Shown here piece after piece: positions 36,512 to 48,118 of a stretch of DNA of 64,000 nt. The position numbers were made by a program, and so were the translations under genes. Origin of the DNA: Cyclospora cayetanensis (taxonomy: Eukaryota; Apicomplexa; Conoidasida; Eucoccidiorida; Eimeriidae); the NCBI RefSeq assembly GCF_002999335.1, contig NW_020312080.1:44607-108606 (forward strand), read 5' to 3'. Under the pieces are notes generated by a model. That model had not been told where the DNA came from and searched no databases. It saw only the letters and a program-made list of their open reading frames with translations. How positions within the stretch are numbered: position 1 is the stretch's first letter; each line of letters begins with the position of its first letter.

Positions 36512-39098
36512 CTACGACCGGTTATGAGGGCTTTGGAAGCACCACCCTCCATCTCGGAGTTTGTTCTTTGCCATGTAGAAGTTGAGTACATCTACGAGAT
36601 GACTGCTACCGCAGAAAAAGGCAATACGATCTTGGAAGGAGACTGGCTCAATGAGCTGAATCCTCGTGAAGCCGTCGCTTGCCCGCCCCCCAGCCTGCTC
36701 CGCGATGAACGCCAGGGGAAAACACTGAAATACCATGTTGACCGACGGCAAGGGATCAGCAAAGGTTGGAGGATAAATGTATATTCCTCCCTTCAGCATG
36801 TTCCTGTGAAAATCTACAAAACCCAGACAAGCCCTCCAGAAGAAACACTTTTACAAAGCATATATATTGGCATTAGTGTGCATCAATGCCCCAACTGCTG
36901 TGATCCACACACAGCTACTCCTTCCAACATGCCAGCAGAAAGCATAGCCTCTACTCGCCGATCAACTTTAGCTCTTAGCCTCGACTCCCGCATGCCAACC
37001 CATATTGTAGGTCCTAGCTTAAAGTCGTAACCCACCTGCGACTAGCGAACCGATGTATCTGCACGAAAATCCCTTGTCTTGACAATGAGAAATGTACTGC
37101 CTGACAGCGACGGGAAACCTTGCCATTTTACCTCCATTGACAGAGTAGATGGTTCCCCTTTCGGGCATTTTTATGTTGGGGTGAGAGAGGTAGAAGGTGC
37201 CAAGAGAAGGATCTAGAGTGAAGCCTTGTACGCCGCTTCCCAGAGTACACACTAGGATTGTAGACGAGCCGTAGAGCACATACCCCGCGCAAACCTAAGC
37301 CGCAAACGAGAAAGCCTACAACCAGATGCCATGCTGGTACATGTGAAAAGCATACAGGTCCCAGATGCGCGTGGCCGATTAGATTTATGGGCCGAACACT
37401 TAGTAATCTAGGTCGTGTAGTTCAGCGTGAGCGGCCCACTTGCTTTTCTCCTGCCTGCAGGAAGTCCTCCCTGGTCACTGGGCTACCCACTGGAGAGATT
37501 CTCTTGTAGACCGAGAAGAGGGAACCGGAAGAGACGTTAACGTCAATCTGGCGAGTGCCGTCCAACGGGGTCACTAGCACGACTAAACTCTGGGCAGAAA
37601 GACAAAAACACGATGAAGAAGGAAGTGCCTAGATAAAAGAAGCAAACGAAGGAAGATACACGGCGCTGATAGATCGGGGAAGAAGGAAACTGAGTACCGG
37701 GCGGCGATGTCTTATATAGGGAGTGACTTGGAGAGGGCTACAGGAGGGCAGATGGGGAACCACCAATAAGTACGAAGGATAATGAGCAACAGATACACAT
37801 GTGGATGCATGAGGAGCGAGAACGAAACAAAAAAGATTAAAAGTGGGATGCCGAATAGGACAGACTGACTAGGGAAGGCTCAGATGGGCAAGCACAGATT
37901 GTCCCAGAATATTGTGGCATAAGCACTAAAGTCCTCAGTCGACAATTCGCGTTCACCCCTGAGCCATCAGCTGACCTTGTCTTCACAACCTTCACACGAA
38001 GTAAAGTTTCCATCGACAATGTTAGCAAGTCCAGCTGCCCCCTGTCTGTTGATGATGGCATCCACAAAAGTGCGGTGTGCCAACGGCCGCAAATCTGCCA
38101 CGTCCTCTGTGGGCATCTTCACTGAAAGCTCTGCAGGGCAAGAAAACACATAGTAAAGATGAAAGACAAGGTAACCACGCAAAGAATGAATCCATAAGAC
38201 AGGAAAAGTAGCTTAGTAATTAAGCACGACATGACTCAGGCATGAAACAAAGGGAAAACGAGGCTACCCAAATAGCAGATGAAGGCAGCAAGTGTTATAT
38301 ATAGTGGAAGACAGCCAAAGTAGAAAAGATTGAGACGTAAATTGGGGTGTATGTGATACGGATTAGAGAGAGGATGCCTAATCGGGAAAGTGAACAAAAA
38401 GATAGACGAAAGGCGGCTGATGACGTACGCATGGGAAACAAGTGCACACGAGAGGTAGGCGGTGAACAAGGTAAGCATAAGCAGCATAAGAATCTAGAGG
38501 ATCTAGAGAGTGCCAAAACCTGAAAGGTGTCAAGGCCGGGTAGGCAGAGAAATATGCTAGGGTCTTCTGTGGCATTAGAAAGTATGAAATGGAGGGGCAC
38601 AATCTTGCAGCGAGACAATTACGAGATACTGGGGAAAAATAATGCGTGGCAGACAACCCGGCAAGCGCAGGCTACTGGATGGGCGAAAAAAATGAGATGG
38701 CTAGGCCTCATGATGGGACTCGGAGAAAAAGTGCAACAGCAAAAAAAACCGCTGTTTTCTTCCTCCTTGATCAAGTGTTCCTAAGCCTCACCATCGAGTC
38801 CATATGTGCCCTGTCTGGTGATGATCCTATTTACAACTTTAGCAGCCAGCTTGATCGAAGTGAAGATGCTGTTCAGTTCCGTTACGTTAATGCCACGCTG
38901 AGCAAGCTTTGCCGCATGCTGTAACACGAACTCTCCTAGCTCTGGTAGTACAGAACACTCGAAGGGAGCGCCGGGATGAGGATCTTCTGGCAGCACCACT
39001 GAGCCCCGGCTGTTCAACGACAAACATTTTGCCACGCCGGGGACAGACTCTGGGGATTTCACCCCTCCCTCCCCTCTGCTTGTCTGCCTCTCCGGCAT
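36512..39098 (-). CDS. Fructose-1,6-bisphosphatase family protein, 5 exons, metal site degenerate
   Basis: Minus-strand exons are 38792-39098, 37976-38130, 37440-37589, 37036-37294 and 36512-36813. All introns are GT-AG, phases agree (1, 0, 0, 1), and the product is 390 residues. Class I FBPase features appear in order: helix-rich N-terminus with YGLD near residue 100, [21 protein letters not shown] at about 162-182, [20 protein letters not shown] across the exon 3/4 junction, [33 protein letters not shown] and [14 protein letters not shown]. The family hydrolyses fructose-1,6-bisphosphate in cytosolic gluconeogenesis. Unusually, the conserved Glu-Glu pair is absent (IVDGN at about 140-144), the first Asp of DPLDG is Thr161, and the Glu of the C-terminal metal site is Gln320; only Asp164 remains. 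From memory, Toxoplasma has two FBPase genes; this may correspond to one of them. Fold assignment is secure, catalysis doubtful. Confidence 0.93.
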
Positions 39099-40820
39099 CA
39101 GAAGGCGAGGGAAAGAGGATAGAAGACAAAAACGGTAGGAATATACGAAAGAAAGAAACTCGGGGAAAGGAAGCGAGCAACTCTACTGGATGCCCCCCAA
39201 GGCAGACAATAGAAATGAAAGATGGGAAGGGCACACTGAAGCGACGAGCAAAAGAGCTCTAAGAAAGCTGTACTTCTCCTTTAAAAAGAGAAAAAGATGG
39301 CAGATAAGTGACTCCCTTCTGTTGGACGGCACTTTCTCCTTTCTGCGACACAGCCCCACGACACCGGAGCAGCCGGGCGAAGGAGGGGACAGGCTTATAT
39401 TCAGGATCAAAAGGCAAAACGGGACTTATTGGCTGTTTAGAGTTGTCTCGCTGCACCTTCGCATTCTTACTGAACGAAAACAACGCTGGAGGCCAGATCT
39501 CCTGCGACAACCTGGATCGCTGTCATGGTCTCGGTTTGAGTGTGGGAATTGCCTTCTTGGGAGCTGTACAGGATGTGCTTTAAAACTTAAAGTGACAGAA
39601 TTATGATTTCCAGTTGTCACCCATGCAGTCGACCAGATTTTATGCGTTTTATCTCCTGGATGGTCTTTTGTGCTCAAGACCTCGCTATTCTGTCAGGCTA
39701 TGGAGAAACGTCGACCACTGCGCACAGGCGTCTCCGTCCGACGTCAGCGTGGACAAAAATACCTCTACTTTGGTATTGATTAGCGTATACACACCAGTTC
39801 AAGCAGTATACAAGCAGCTCTAGGTGGTTTGTGGTGTCGTGGGAGTGGCACAGCTAAAAATGCAAGCTTTGGGTTTCCCTGAATGTACGAAGGGCTAATT
39901 ACTGTTGGGCAATCACCTCTTGGCTTTGGAACTGGCTGTACTCTAGTTGACTGTATTGCCTGGGTGCTTTGCTTAGGATTTCCCCATCCTCTTGTCCTCC
40001 ACCTTTGGCTGTAGGCTACAAGCTGGTTGACACTGTCCCTAGATCTACAGGTTCAAAATACCTATAGTTTTTCATTTGCAGCTGAACACTCGGCCAGAGC
40101 TTATATGCTCCGAAGCTAAGAGTACTTCAGCTATTGTTAAAGCCTTGCTGGTGGGTTGTTAAATAGTAGCTGCCCAAACTGCGACCACCCGAAGTGGCAT
40201 CTCGGGTAGAACTGATATAAACCACTGACTCAGTAGCTGTTCGTCTAAGTTGTGGCTTTTGCACACCGAACTTCCTTAGTTTCAGTATAATGATTCCGTG
40301 GCAGATTTCTGTGCTGTAGCTTTCTCAGTCCTTTCAGAGGCTGCGGTTGAGCTTGTCTCATTGTAAACCGGTGAGTCAGAGTTTGTACAGAAATTTTAGC
40401 TGTAACATTCCCTCAAGATCGACGAACTCATCTGTACGAATGACGTCACTGTTTGCCTAGTCTATTGTACGTGCCAGAAGAAGTACTAGTTTTGTGGACT
40501 GGGGAGAAACCAAAGTCGATGTGTCACGTAACGGCTGATGAAACAAGTGCCTGGTCATCCGTGCAGCCGGCATACTTTTCTAATGTGCACAAATAAATCG
40601 ACAGATCCATAAACACTGTATTTGCTGACCAATCATGCCTGTTCACCAGCCGTGGAAGTAGTAATTTTACACCAGCTTACACGGCCCACTCAGCCGCTCA
40701 AACACGAATTGTGTCATCATCAGCATCCGTCATCGGAGGAGCGCTTTTAGCCCATTTCCAAAGCGCTCAGGGAGTTGCGTTACCAAGTAAACCACAGCAG
40801 AAAGGCTCTCTCAGGGAAGC
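39099..40820. other. Upstream region of the FBPase-like gene; no supported gene
   Basis: A 138-codon plus-strand frame starts at ATG 39190 and runs divergently from the FBPase start, but it has no recognisable domain and may be chance. The remainder up to the second repeat copy shows nothing. Confidence 0.3.
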
Positions 40821-43309
40821 TGATGGTATAGGGCTAATGGAACCGACGCATGTACTCCAGAGCCTGCGCAAAAAGCACTGGTATGTGAAGGCACGGAGGT
40901 GTTCGTTTTTCTCTAGAACAATTGTGGGTTGAGAATTATGTGTTTTGGCTGCAGGATTCAAGCCATATCCGATCAAAATCGAAGCGTTCACAGGGTGACC
41001 CTTTCCCTTGTACACCTGCAAGGACTTTGCAGAGCTCAATGGACCTAAATACAATTACCAGTTCCATTCCTGCGTTTGCTCGCATTGCTGCTTCTTTAGC
41101 TTGTTTACTCCAAACAGCGCGGTTTGTGACCTGGATGACGAGGCAAACACCGCGGCACAGCTCCTATCGCCCGCCTTTAACCCCTTTTGTAGTTGCTCTG
41201 CTAGAATGTAAGCGTCATTTCTTCCCTACTACCGATGCTTGTGACGAAACGATAAGTGCTATTCCCTCCCAACAAGCTGCAAATTATATACCACGCCACA
41301 CTATTGTTTGCTGTCCTCTTCGCTGCACCGATACCGAGCAGCGATTTTCCGTTTGAAAAAAACTCTATGCGTTGTGGTGGGGCTTGGAAAATTCCGACAT
41401 CGTTTATATGGCCGGTCTTATACTTTTCATAACGACCACGTATCCTTGAGGTGACTATGGAGGGTTTTAGGGTTTTCGATTTTTCCAGAGTTGTTCGCTA
41501 GCTACCGCGTTTACTGCAGTACGGCTTTACAGTAATGTATATTGCGGGTATCGCCAGTGTGGTCACCGACGCACTCTGGCGACTCCCCAGAGGTTCACTC
41601 TTGCGCAGCGCAACCGCTCGGATCTCTAAATATCTACGGTTTTGTCTCGTACGACGTGTGGAGCTTTTGTTTTTGATACCCCTGCATCCGATACTGTTGC
41701 TAGATCAGGAATTGCACAAGGGTGAGGCATGACCACATTGAGGATGGCCTGCTAGTTCAAAACAAAGTCGGGACTTCACAAGGACATCATTCCGCACTGA
41801 AAATGCACAACGCTTATGATCCCCCGCTTTCAGGGCATGGTGAAATTCGTAATGCTGCTTGAATGCTCTCACAGTCTTCTCGGTGGCTTTGGACGAATGA
41901 CGCGGTATAGGAACATGCACTGTCATTCCCTGGATATCAAAAACTGGAACCGTGCACCATTCCCAACTCCGTATTTTTAGCCACTCAGGACCTAAAGGAA
42001 TTGGACTGCTTTGGTTTTAGACTTAATTGTTGGACTACCGGAGGTCACGTGTGAGGACAGCATCTACGTCGCAATCAACAGACTCTGCAAACGTGCACAT
42101 TTCCATCTTATCTTTCCTGATCCAGCTCTATCAAAGCTCACAATGCTGCGCATATATTAGTAGCTTTTATTTGAAAGATTCATAGCTTTCCCAGGAGTAT
42201 CATTACGAATCGGGAACCCGAAATTCGTAAGTTTATTATGGCTTGCCCTCAACAGATGACACGCCTACTCATTGACCATAATGATCAGTACGAACCACCG
42301 TGAGGCAGCAGGGCAGACAGCGCACACTAACCACATTCGTATGCGGAACTGCGTCTCTATGCTCACAAGAATTCAATTGCTTGGCTTGAGTTGTTTTTGT
42401 AGTGCTGAGTGGGTCCAAAATACAACCGTGCACTCACACACCCGTTGCCACCCCCCATCCTGGTCTACACCTACATGCCTCTCTCGGATACGAGCCTACC
42501 CTTTGTGGTCGAATGCCAGGAGCCACTGTAGGTGGATGAAAAATCCAGAGAACACTTGGCTACTGCAGGTGAATGTATGCACACAGCTTAAGAGAGAAGC
42601 ACGGAATTGCGATACGTGGCAAGTGGCTGCATTATTCGAGCACGAAAATTTGGTTTTGATGCACGGGCAGGCTACACTCTATGGAATAGAAGGTGACTCT
42701 AGAAAGGCGTTCGCGGCCAGCTGTCTACGACCATTTGCGCCGCATGCACGAATTAACACTCTTTGTTACTTCAGCAATTACCCTAAGAGTAGGAAATGCC
42801 GCAAAGCTTTAAAAACTGGCTTTGTTCAAAATTTTCAACTCTGACCCATTTATTCGCGGACTTTGCTGCACAGGCAATCAATCCGTGCGGAGGCTAATGT
42901 GCGCAGGGAGCCGTCGCAGTGCTCGATTTTATAGCTGTTGAGCGCCAAAGGCACACTGGACGGAAGCTTTTCTTGATGCGTGGTGGGAACAGTTATCCGC
43001 AGTGGTTGAAAAAGGAGCAAGTGCGGGTTTATTGCCACCGCATGGTTATGGGGTCTGTCTAGTTCACAACGCTAGTCGCTAGGAACGGAATTCCTCGCGC
43101 TCCTGGACAAGTGTCGTTCCCCAGTGCGTGCTCTGGCTGGAATGATTACCCCCAGCAACGGGAGCTGCTCAAAGATTTCTTGTTTATTATTGTAGAGGTA
43201 CTGTCTACACACATATTTATGGACAAGCACTCGCGAGTTTTGTGTCCTTCCTATCTTCCTCACTCCTCGCTTGTAGCTTTGAACAAATCTAGGCTACATG
43301 CCCCGGATG
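40820..43309 (+). mobile_element. Second, truncated copy of the degenerate Ty3/gypsy element
   Basis: This contains RT thumb, RNase H end and integrase remnants identical in layout to those at 32.3-34.3 kb, with the same lesions. Just left of the identical block, 40830-40875 reads HVLQSLRKKHWYVKARRCSFF. This is still the RT thumb pattern, but diverged from the first copy (ALQQLHNKHWYVKARRCSFF). Further left there is no RT palm. The right end stops abruptly at 43309. Confidence 0.75.
40873..43309 (+). repeat. 2,437-bp direct repeat, copy 2
   Basis: Nearly identical to 32304-34740 at a fixed offset of 8,569 bp. Together the two copies flank the FBPase-like gene in direct orientation. Flanking sequences differ on both sides: 34741 onward and 43310 onward are unrelated. 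Confidence 0.97.
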
Positions 43310-44193
43310 TATGAGCCACCCTTAAACACCTTCTGATGGACTACATAAACGTCCGGTAGGAATTATTGAACAACTCAGTAATTATTTGGCTTTTCCGTGT
43401 GTAATTTATTGCATTGGTCCTTTACGTTTATGTAACGAGGCTCAATGTTGTGTGTGTGTGTGTATACATATGCTTGTTTGTTTCCAATAAGATGCTGGAT
43501 TCAACACATGAAGGCTAGAGCTACGCGCATTTTGGCTGTCGCTCTGCTAGCATGTAAAGGTAGGAAAACGCTTCACTTTTTGTCAGGTTTGCGGTGAGTC
43601 TGGATTTAAACCCCCCTTATGGAGACACTATATGGAGCGTAAAATAAATTTAGCCTAGCCTGCTACACGAGCCACTGAGGCCCCTCATCACGAGTATAAC
43701 GCGAGAATAGGGATAGCTCGGCTATTACCCCCAGGGAGCTGTTAAAGTTGGGCCTTTCCTGCATAGCCCAGCTTGCATTAGCTTGCAGCATGAGCCTCCA
43801 GAGCCCAAATTAGAAAGCCCCATGAGCCCCAATCTGCCGTAGAAGCTGGACGACAAGCATTGTTTAAGATGGGTTTCTAAGTGGCTTACCTAACGGAAAG
43901 ATTGAACCGCAATAATCCATTGACTAGGGAGCGTGAAGGAGGCTGCAAAAGCAATGATTATTTTAACAGTGAACTGCAGTCAAGGGAAAGCATGATGTGC
44001 ACGTACACCAGAATCATGGCTAGATTAATAAAGGGGAAGGGGAATGTTTCAATGCGAAGTTGTGTGCGACTGTGTGAAATGCAGTACCTGGTAGTTCTTA
44101 GGCTTCCCGTATAGCGGAGGGCCCTGCAGGCCTCTGCTTGTGGTTTGTGTTGCTATTCCCTCTCGTAAGACAAAACAGGGAAGGAAGGGAAGC
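43310..44193. other. No supported gene; short GT repeat
   Basis: A short GT dinucleotide run lies at about 43449-43463. No coding exon is recognisable. Confidence 0.4.
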
Positions 44194-44662
44194 TCAAAAA
44201 GAGAAAATGTGATGAAGAAATGGGGCCTTATACAAGCGACAGTGGAAGGTTCGGAATGTTGCTATCCGCCCGCCGCTCACTGAACGGATATGAACAATAT
44301 TCTGGCCCAGTGTCGCCGGCTTTTGCTTTCCTTTATTATGCGGTGAACTTACTTTTTTTGTCAAATCTATAAGTTTGTAAGTTTGATCTTGAATTGGCTC
44401 GTGTACTTCATTGTGGTCCCAAGAATCTGCAAGGGCCCCGAATTCTAGATCAATCCAGCCCAAAACCACGGCATCCGAGTCCCTCCCGAGAGGGCCTTTG
44501 AAGCTCTCTATCCTGCACATCCCACGGCTTTGGTGCTTTTGCGACCAAAGAGTTTGTCAAATAGGTGGGAGAAGCAGCAAAGGGCGCTAACTCGAAAGGG
44601 AAGCCGCAACAATCGACTCTTCTCAAGCGTCGAGCTCACGGGGCCAAGCGCCAACGCCACAT
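44194..44662 (-). CDS. Small unidentified protein, 2 exons, 113 residues
   Basis: Minus-strand exons are 44640-44662 and 44194-44512. The donor is GTGAGC, the acceptor TGTGCAG, and phase 2 agrees. The product begins MWRWRLAPIESFKGPLGRDS and has a mixed hydrophobic/acidic middle (LGWIDLEFGALADSWD) and a basic, hydrophobic C-terminal part (IVHIRSVSGGRIATFR). I do not recognise the family. The first few residues could be part of a targeting sequence, but this is only a guess. It is divergent from the ELM2 gene, whose start is about 200 bp away, so the two may share a promoter region. Support is splice consistency plus an uninterrupted second exon; the model could be wrong. Confidence 0.4.
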
Positions 44663-44862
44663 AATTAAACCCTACACTCTGTTCAACAGCTCCAGATGCA
44701 ACTCAAGTGTGAGATTGCTGCTCAACTTTATACTCAAGGAAGGACAAAAAGGGGACCTTTGTCCCCCTAAAGTTTGTGCACATATGTAGCGGCCCATAAC
44801 CTGCAGACAAACTCCAGAAGGTACATCATAGGGCCTTGTCGCGCAAGGACGTGAACCAGGCC

Positions 44863-45906
44863 ATGATGACGTGGCCGGGTGGAGGGGTATTTGCTGCATC
44901 CAATCCGGGGCCTGGAGAGCCTGACAAGGACACAGCCAGTGCAGTTTTTGCTCTGACAGCGACAGCAGAATCAGTCGATGAAGCACCAGTAACGACATCT
45001 TTTAAGGAACCAGTGGCTCCCCTCGATTCTTCCTCCCTGTTGCCAGCACATCTCGAGGAAAAAACGCTAGTAGCAAGCCAGAAGGGGCTCCCAGCCCCAG
45101 CCGACAGGGGACCACAGGGGGCTACCCGTAGGAGGGCCTCAAGCCCAGGCCTGTTAGTGCCTTGCTCAGCCAAGCTGAGATCTCGCTCCAACTCCCTTAG
45201 TCCTTCTCCGAGTCGGAGGAGGCGGAGAGTCACCACCGCCAACAGCAGCGTATGTAAGATAAATGTAGGACCTAAGTTTCAGGCCCCTTATCTGCCTCCC
45301 TTCTTCCTGACTGCCGACGAGGGGGAATCATCACTGTCTGCCGAAGACCTGGAAGCGCCCGCCTTGGACATCGAGGGAGAGAGCCCCAACGGACCGAGGC
45401 TGGTTTATTCAGCAGGCGCACTGCTGCGTGTTGCTGCTGCACGGACCGCGGCGGCAGCAACAGTCCAGGAGGGAAGCACAACAGGCTGCGGAAAAATCTG
45501 TACAGGATTGTCTCAGGCTGCGGATTTAGGTTCCTTCGTGGGCAGCGAAGAGGATTTGGACCGCTACTTAGCTCATGCAGCCGCCTCTTGGGCTCCCTCT
45601 GCGGGGTCTAAGGTCCGGGAAGGCCTTCCTTTCTCTCCAGAATTTGCACTTCAGCTGCTGCATGTGGCAGATTATAATCCGGAGAAAGCTTTGAATTTGC
45701 TACGTCAGCCAGGATTTAACCTTCAGAAGGTGTGTGAGGCTCCCCTGAGGCGCTACGACAATAAGTGGCGACCCAAAGACAGGAGAGGGCTCGTGTCGGG
45801 GGTGCCCTATCCTCCGGCTCAAATCTTAAAGACCTACGTTCACAGGTGGCATCGGCATAAGCAAGAAGGAAGTCACAGTGAGGCCCTGTACAGGGCTGGG
45901 GGATAG
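44863..45906 (+). CDS. ELM2-domain chromatin co-repressor-like protein
   Basis: One open exon encodes up to 347 residues from ATG 44863; ATG 44866 follows directly. The frame is also open upstream to an in-frame stop at 44797, so a 5' exon is possible. After a low-complexity Ser/Pro/Arg-rich N-terminus, residues about 132-147 read INVGPKFQAPYLPPFF, which matches the beginning of ELM2 (pattern I.VG..YQA.IP). Residues about 257-281 read FSPEFALQLLHVADYNPEKALNLL, the ELM2 C-terminal helices. ELM2 is found in MTA, MIER and RCOR proteins, where it recruits histone deacetylases in nuclear co-repressor complexes, usually followed by SANT. Here about 110 residues are inserted between the two ELM2 halves and no SANT is visible before the stop. 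A GT donor near 45847 (after ...KTYVHR) could lead to further exons, so the C-terminus is uncertain. Confidence 0.72.
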   Translation: MMTWPGGGVFAASNPGPGEPDKDTASAVFALTATAESVDEAPVTTSFKEPVAPLDSSSLLPAHLEEKTLVASQKGLPAPADRGPQGATRRRASSPGLLVPCSAKLRSRSNSLSPSPSRRRRRVTTANSSVCKINVGPKFQAPYLPPFFLTADEGESSLSAEDLEAPALDIEGESPNGPRLVYSAGALLRVAAARTAAAATVQEGSTTGCGKICTGLSQAADLGSFVGSEEDLDRYLAHAAASWAPSAGSKVREGLPFSPEFALQLLHVADYNPEKALNLLRQPGFNLQKVCEAPLRRYDNKWRPKDRRGLVSGVPYPPAQILKTYVHRWHRHKQEGSHSEALYRAGG

Positions 45907-48118
45907 AAAAAGAGTGTGTTCCACAGGCGAACCCAGTTATGTAGACTGAGGGGCCAATTGGCATGTTGGGGGCTTTGTCAAACTTCAGGCGCCCTTAATT
46001 TACTTGGAACGTCACCATTGTAAAGCCCGCTGACACCAAACTTGATTTCAAACAATATGCTTGCTGCTGCGCTTACTGCATCTGCTTTCTCTAGACACTT
46101 CAGCACGCAAGGATATAGTGCTTCACACTGACTAAGCAGGTTGCGCTGTTTATGCACAACCAAAGACAAGCAACCCTTACCCCTTTCCTTCACGCTGGCG
46201 GCGGGCAGAAACCTAGATAGCCGTTTAGAGCCGAAAGTCACAAAATTGTGCATCATATACCACAGACAATATAAAGATATTTGGCAAACATTGAAGGGGG
46301 AGCGACCAAGATTTCGTATCCTTTGAACGATAGTGCAGCAGCAGAAGTAGCTGCGCGCAAACCGTCCAGGTTTTTCTTTTGCTGTATCATTTATAGTTTG
46401 AGAAGGGACACCAGACTGGAGCCAGTAAATCCTTTCACGTACACTGCATAAGGCGCGGCAGAAGACCCGCGGCGATTCGCACTAATCGGTATTCAAGTCT
46501 AAACGCCTGGGCCCTTTGACAGTCCTCTGTGTATCTCAGTCAAAAATCGCAGACGTACGGACCTAGGCGGTTTTTATCCTTCCACATTTGCCCCGCGGCC
46601 AGAAGTTTTCTGGGCTACCTGGCATGAATGCCAGCATCATTTCATGCTATTAACGAGTATATGTAAAACGAAAATTTTTTAGACTGTCCGCTGTGGCATG
46701 CCGAGAGAACTCAGAAAGCGGGAAGGGCAATGAGCCAGAGCCAATGTCCAGCCAAGAGTCACATGCCTTTGATTTGTCACACGCGACCACGCGCTGCGAC
46801 CAAGCCAAATACCGCAATGCTTCAGATCTCTAGACAGTGGAGCTCACAGTGTCTACAGGTCTACTTGAAGATAAACCCTCACTAAAGGGCCCGGAGTCAA
46901 GGCCTCTGGGTCTGGGTAGCGTATAAAGGGCTGGATCGCATTCCGCCGGGTTATCGCTCGGTGGACTGTACAAAAAGCTTAATTGTTGCAAAGTAAATTT
47001 AGCTCAATACAACATGAATACATGTTGTTTGCATGTGCACTGGATGCTATGTGCAACCAGACGTACACGTTGGGGTGTTCAAAAACCCTTCCTCTCGCGG
47101 TTTCCCTCATCCATGAACCCAGAAAAGAGAGGGTATTCAGAAGGCAATGCCCTACCGGAATGAAACTCAATGTATGTGTATGAGGTTTTATAAGGGCATT
47201 GGCGCCAGAAGTGTCTCCTCGCTGAGACTGGAATTCTACTATTACCGCGCGCTTACAGGCTCGAAGTTCCCACATTGGCAAGTGCTGGACTAGCCTCACT
47301 AGTTATACCTGTTCCAATCAACTGAACGCAAGACATAGTTCTCATGCTTAGAGACCATGAACGTGTACACACCGTTTACATCCTCCAACGCTTTCACATA
47401 ACGCAACACCGGGAGCGGTTCTGCGATGCTCCGAACAAGGCTACGGGAAAATTTGGGGAGCAGAAGCGCCGTATTCTTCTTTAGATGCCTAACTAGGACA
47501 ACAAATGTATGTAGCGGTGGAACATTTCAGCATCGACGTCGTGTGTGCGTCCAGACCGCTTGTGTGGGGGCTTCCAGGAATCCTTCTGTCCTTTATTGAT
47601 CTTCTGCCCATTATCTGCAATGGGGAAAAAATCAAATATATATGATTTTGTTTCCTTTCTGTATTGACAGCTTCAGTGGAAAATATCTTGGGCCGTCCGT
47701 GGAGGCTGATAAACAGCTGTGGGGAGAGGCTACTGTTCCTTTTGTAGCCCACACAAAGCCAGTGGCTGGGGCTGATAATTAAGGAGGTCGAAGTTTCACC
47801 CTGAAACTTCAATAGCGCATTTTCTTTTATCATCCAATTTGGCTAAAGAAACTTCAGGCATTTGTGTGTGTGTCTGTATGTTTACCTTGCGGCACGTCCT
47901 CATTGGGCCCGCCTTCCGAGGATCATCTGCCGCCTAAAGATTTGTAATTCTGGGCCTGTTCCGTGTCGATACCAACACGGTCTCCTTCAGTGTGCACTAA
48001 TCGAACAAACGCCGTCCCTCCTGTTCCTCTCCTCTTTTCCCCTTTACCTCTCCGCCTTCCACTCCTTCCACCTTTGCGCTTAAATCCCCCTCTCCCGTTA
48101 CCCCGCACCTTTGTGAGG
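45907..48118. other. No supported gene; possible 3' exons of the ELM2 gene
   Basis: No domain-bearing exon was recognised. A SANT-type exon downstream of the ELM2 exon was looked for by eye and not found. The right end is the upstream region of the SET/NAP gene, and its last 200 bases are pyrimidine-rich. Confidence 0.35.

Noticed and set aside
39190..39606. 138-codon plus-strand frame divergent from the FBPase-like gene
   Set aside because: No domain, no family resemblance, and alternative frames are open over the same bases.
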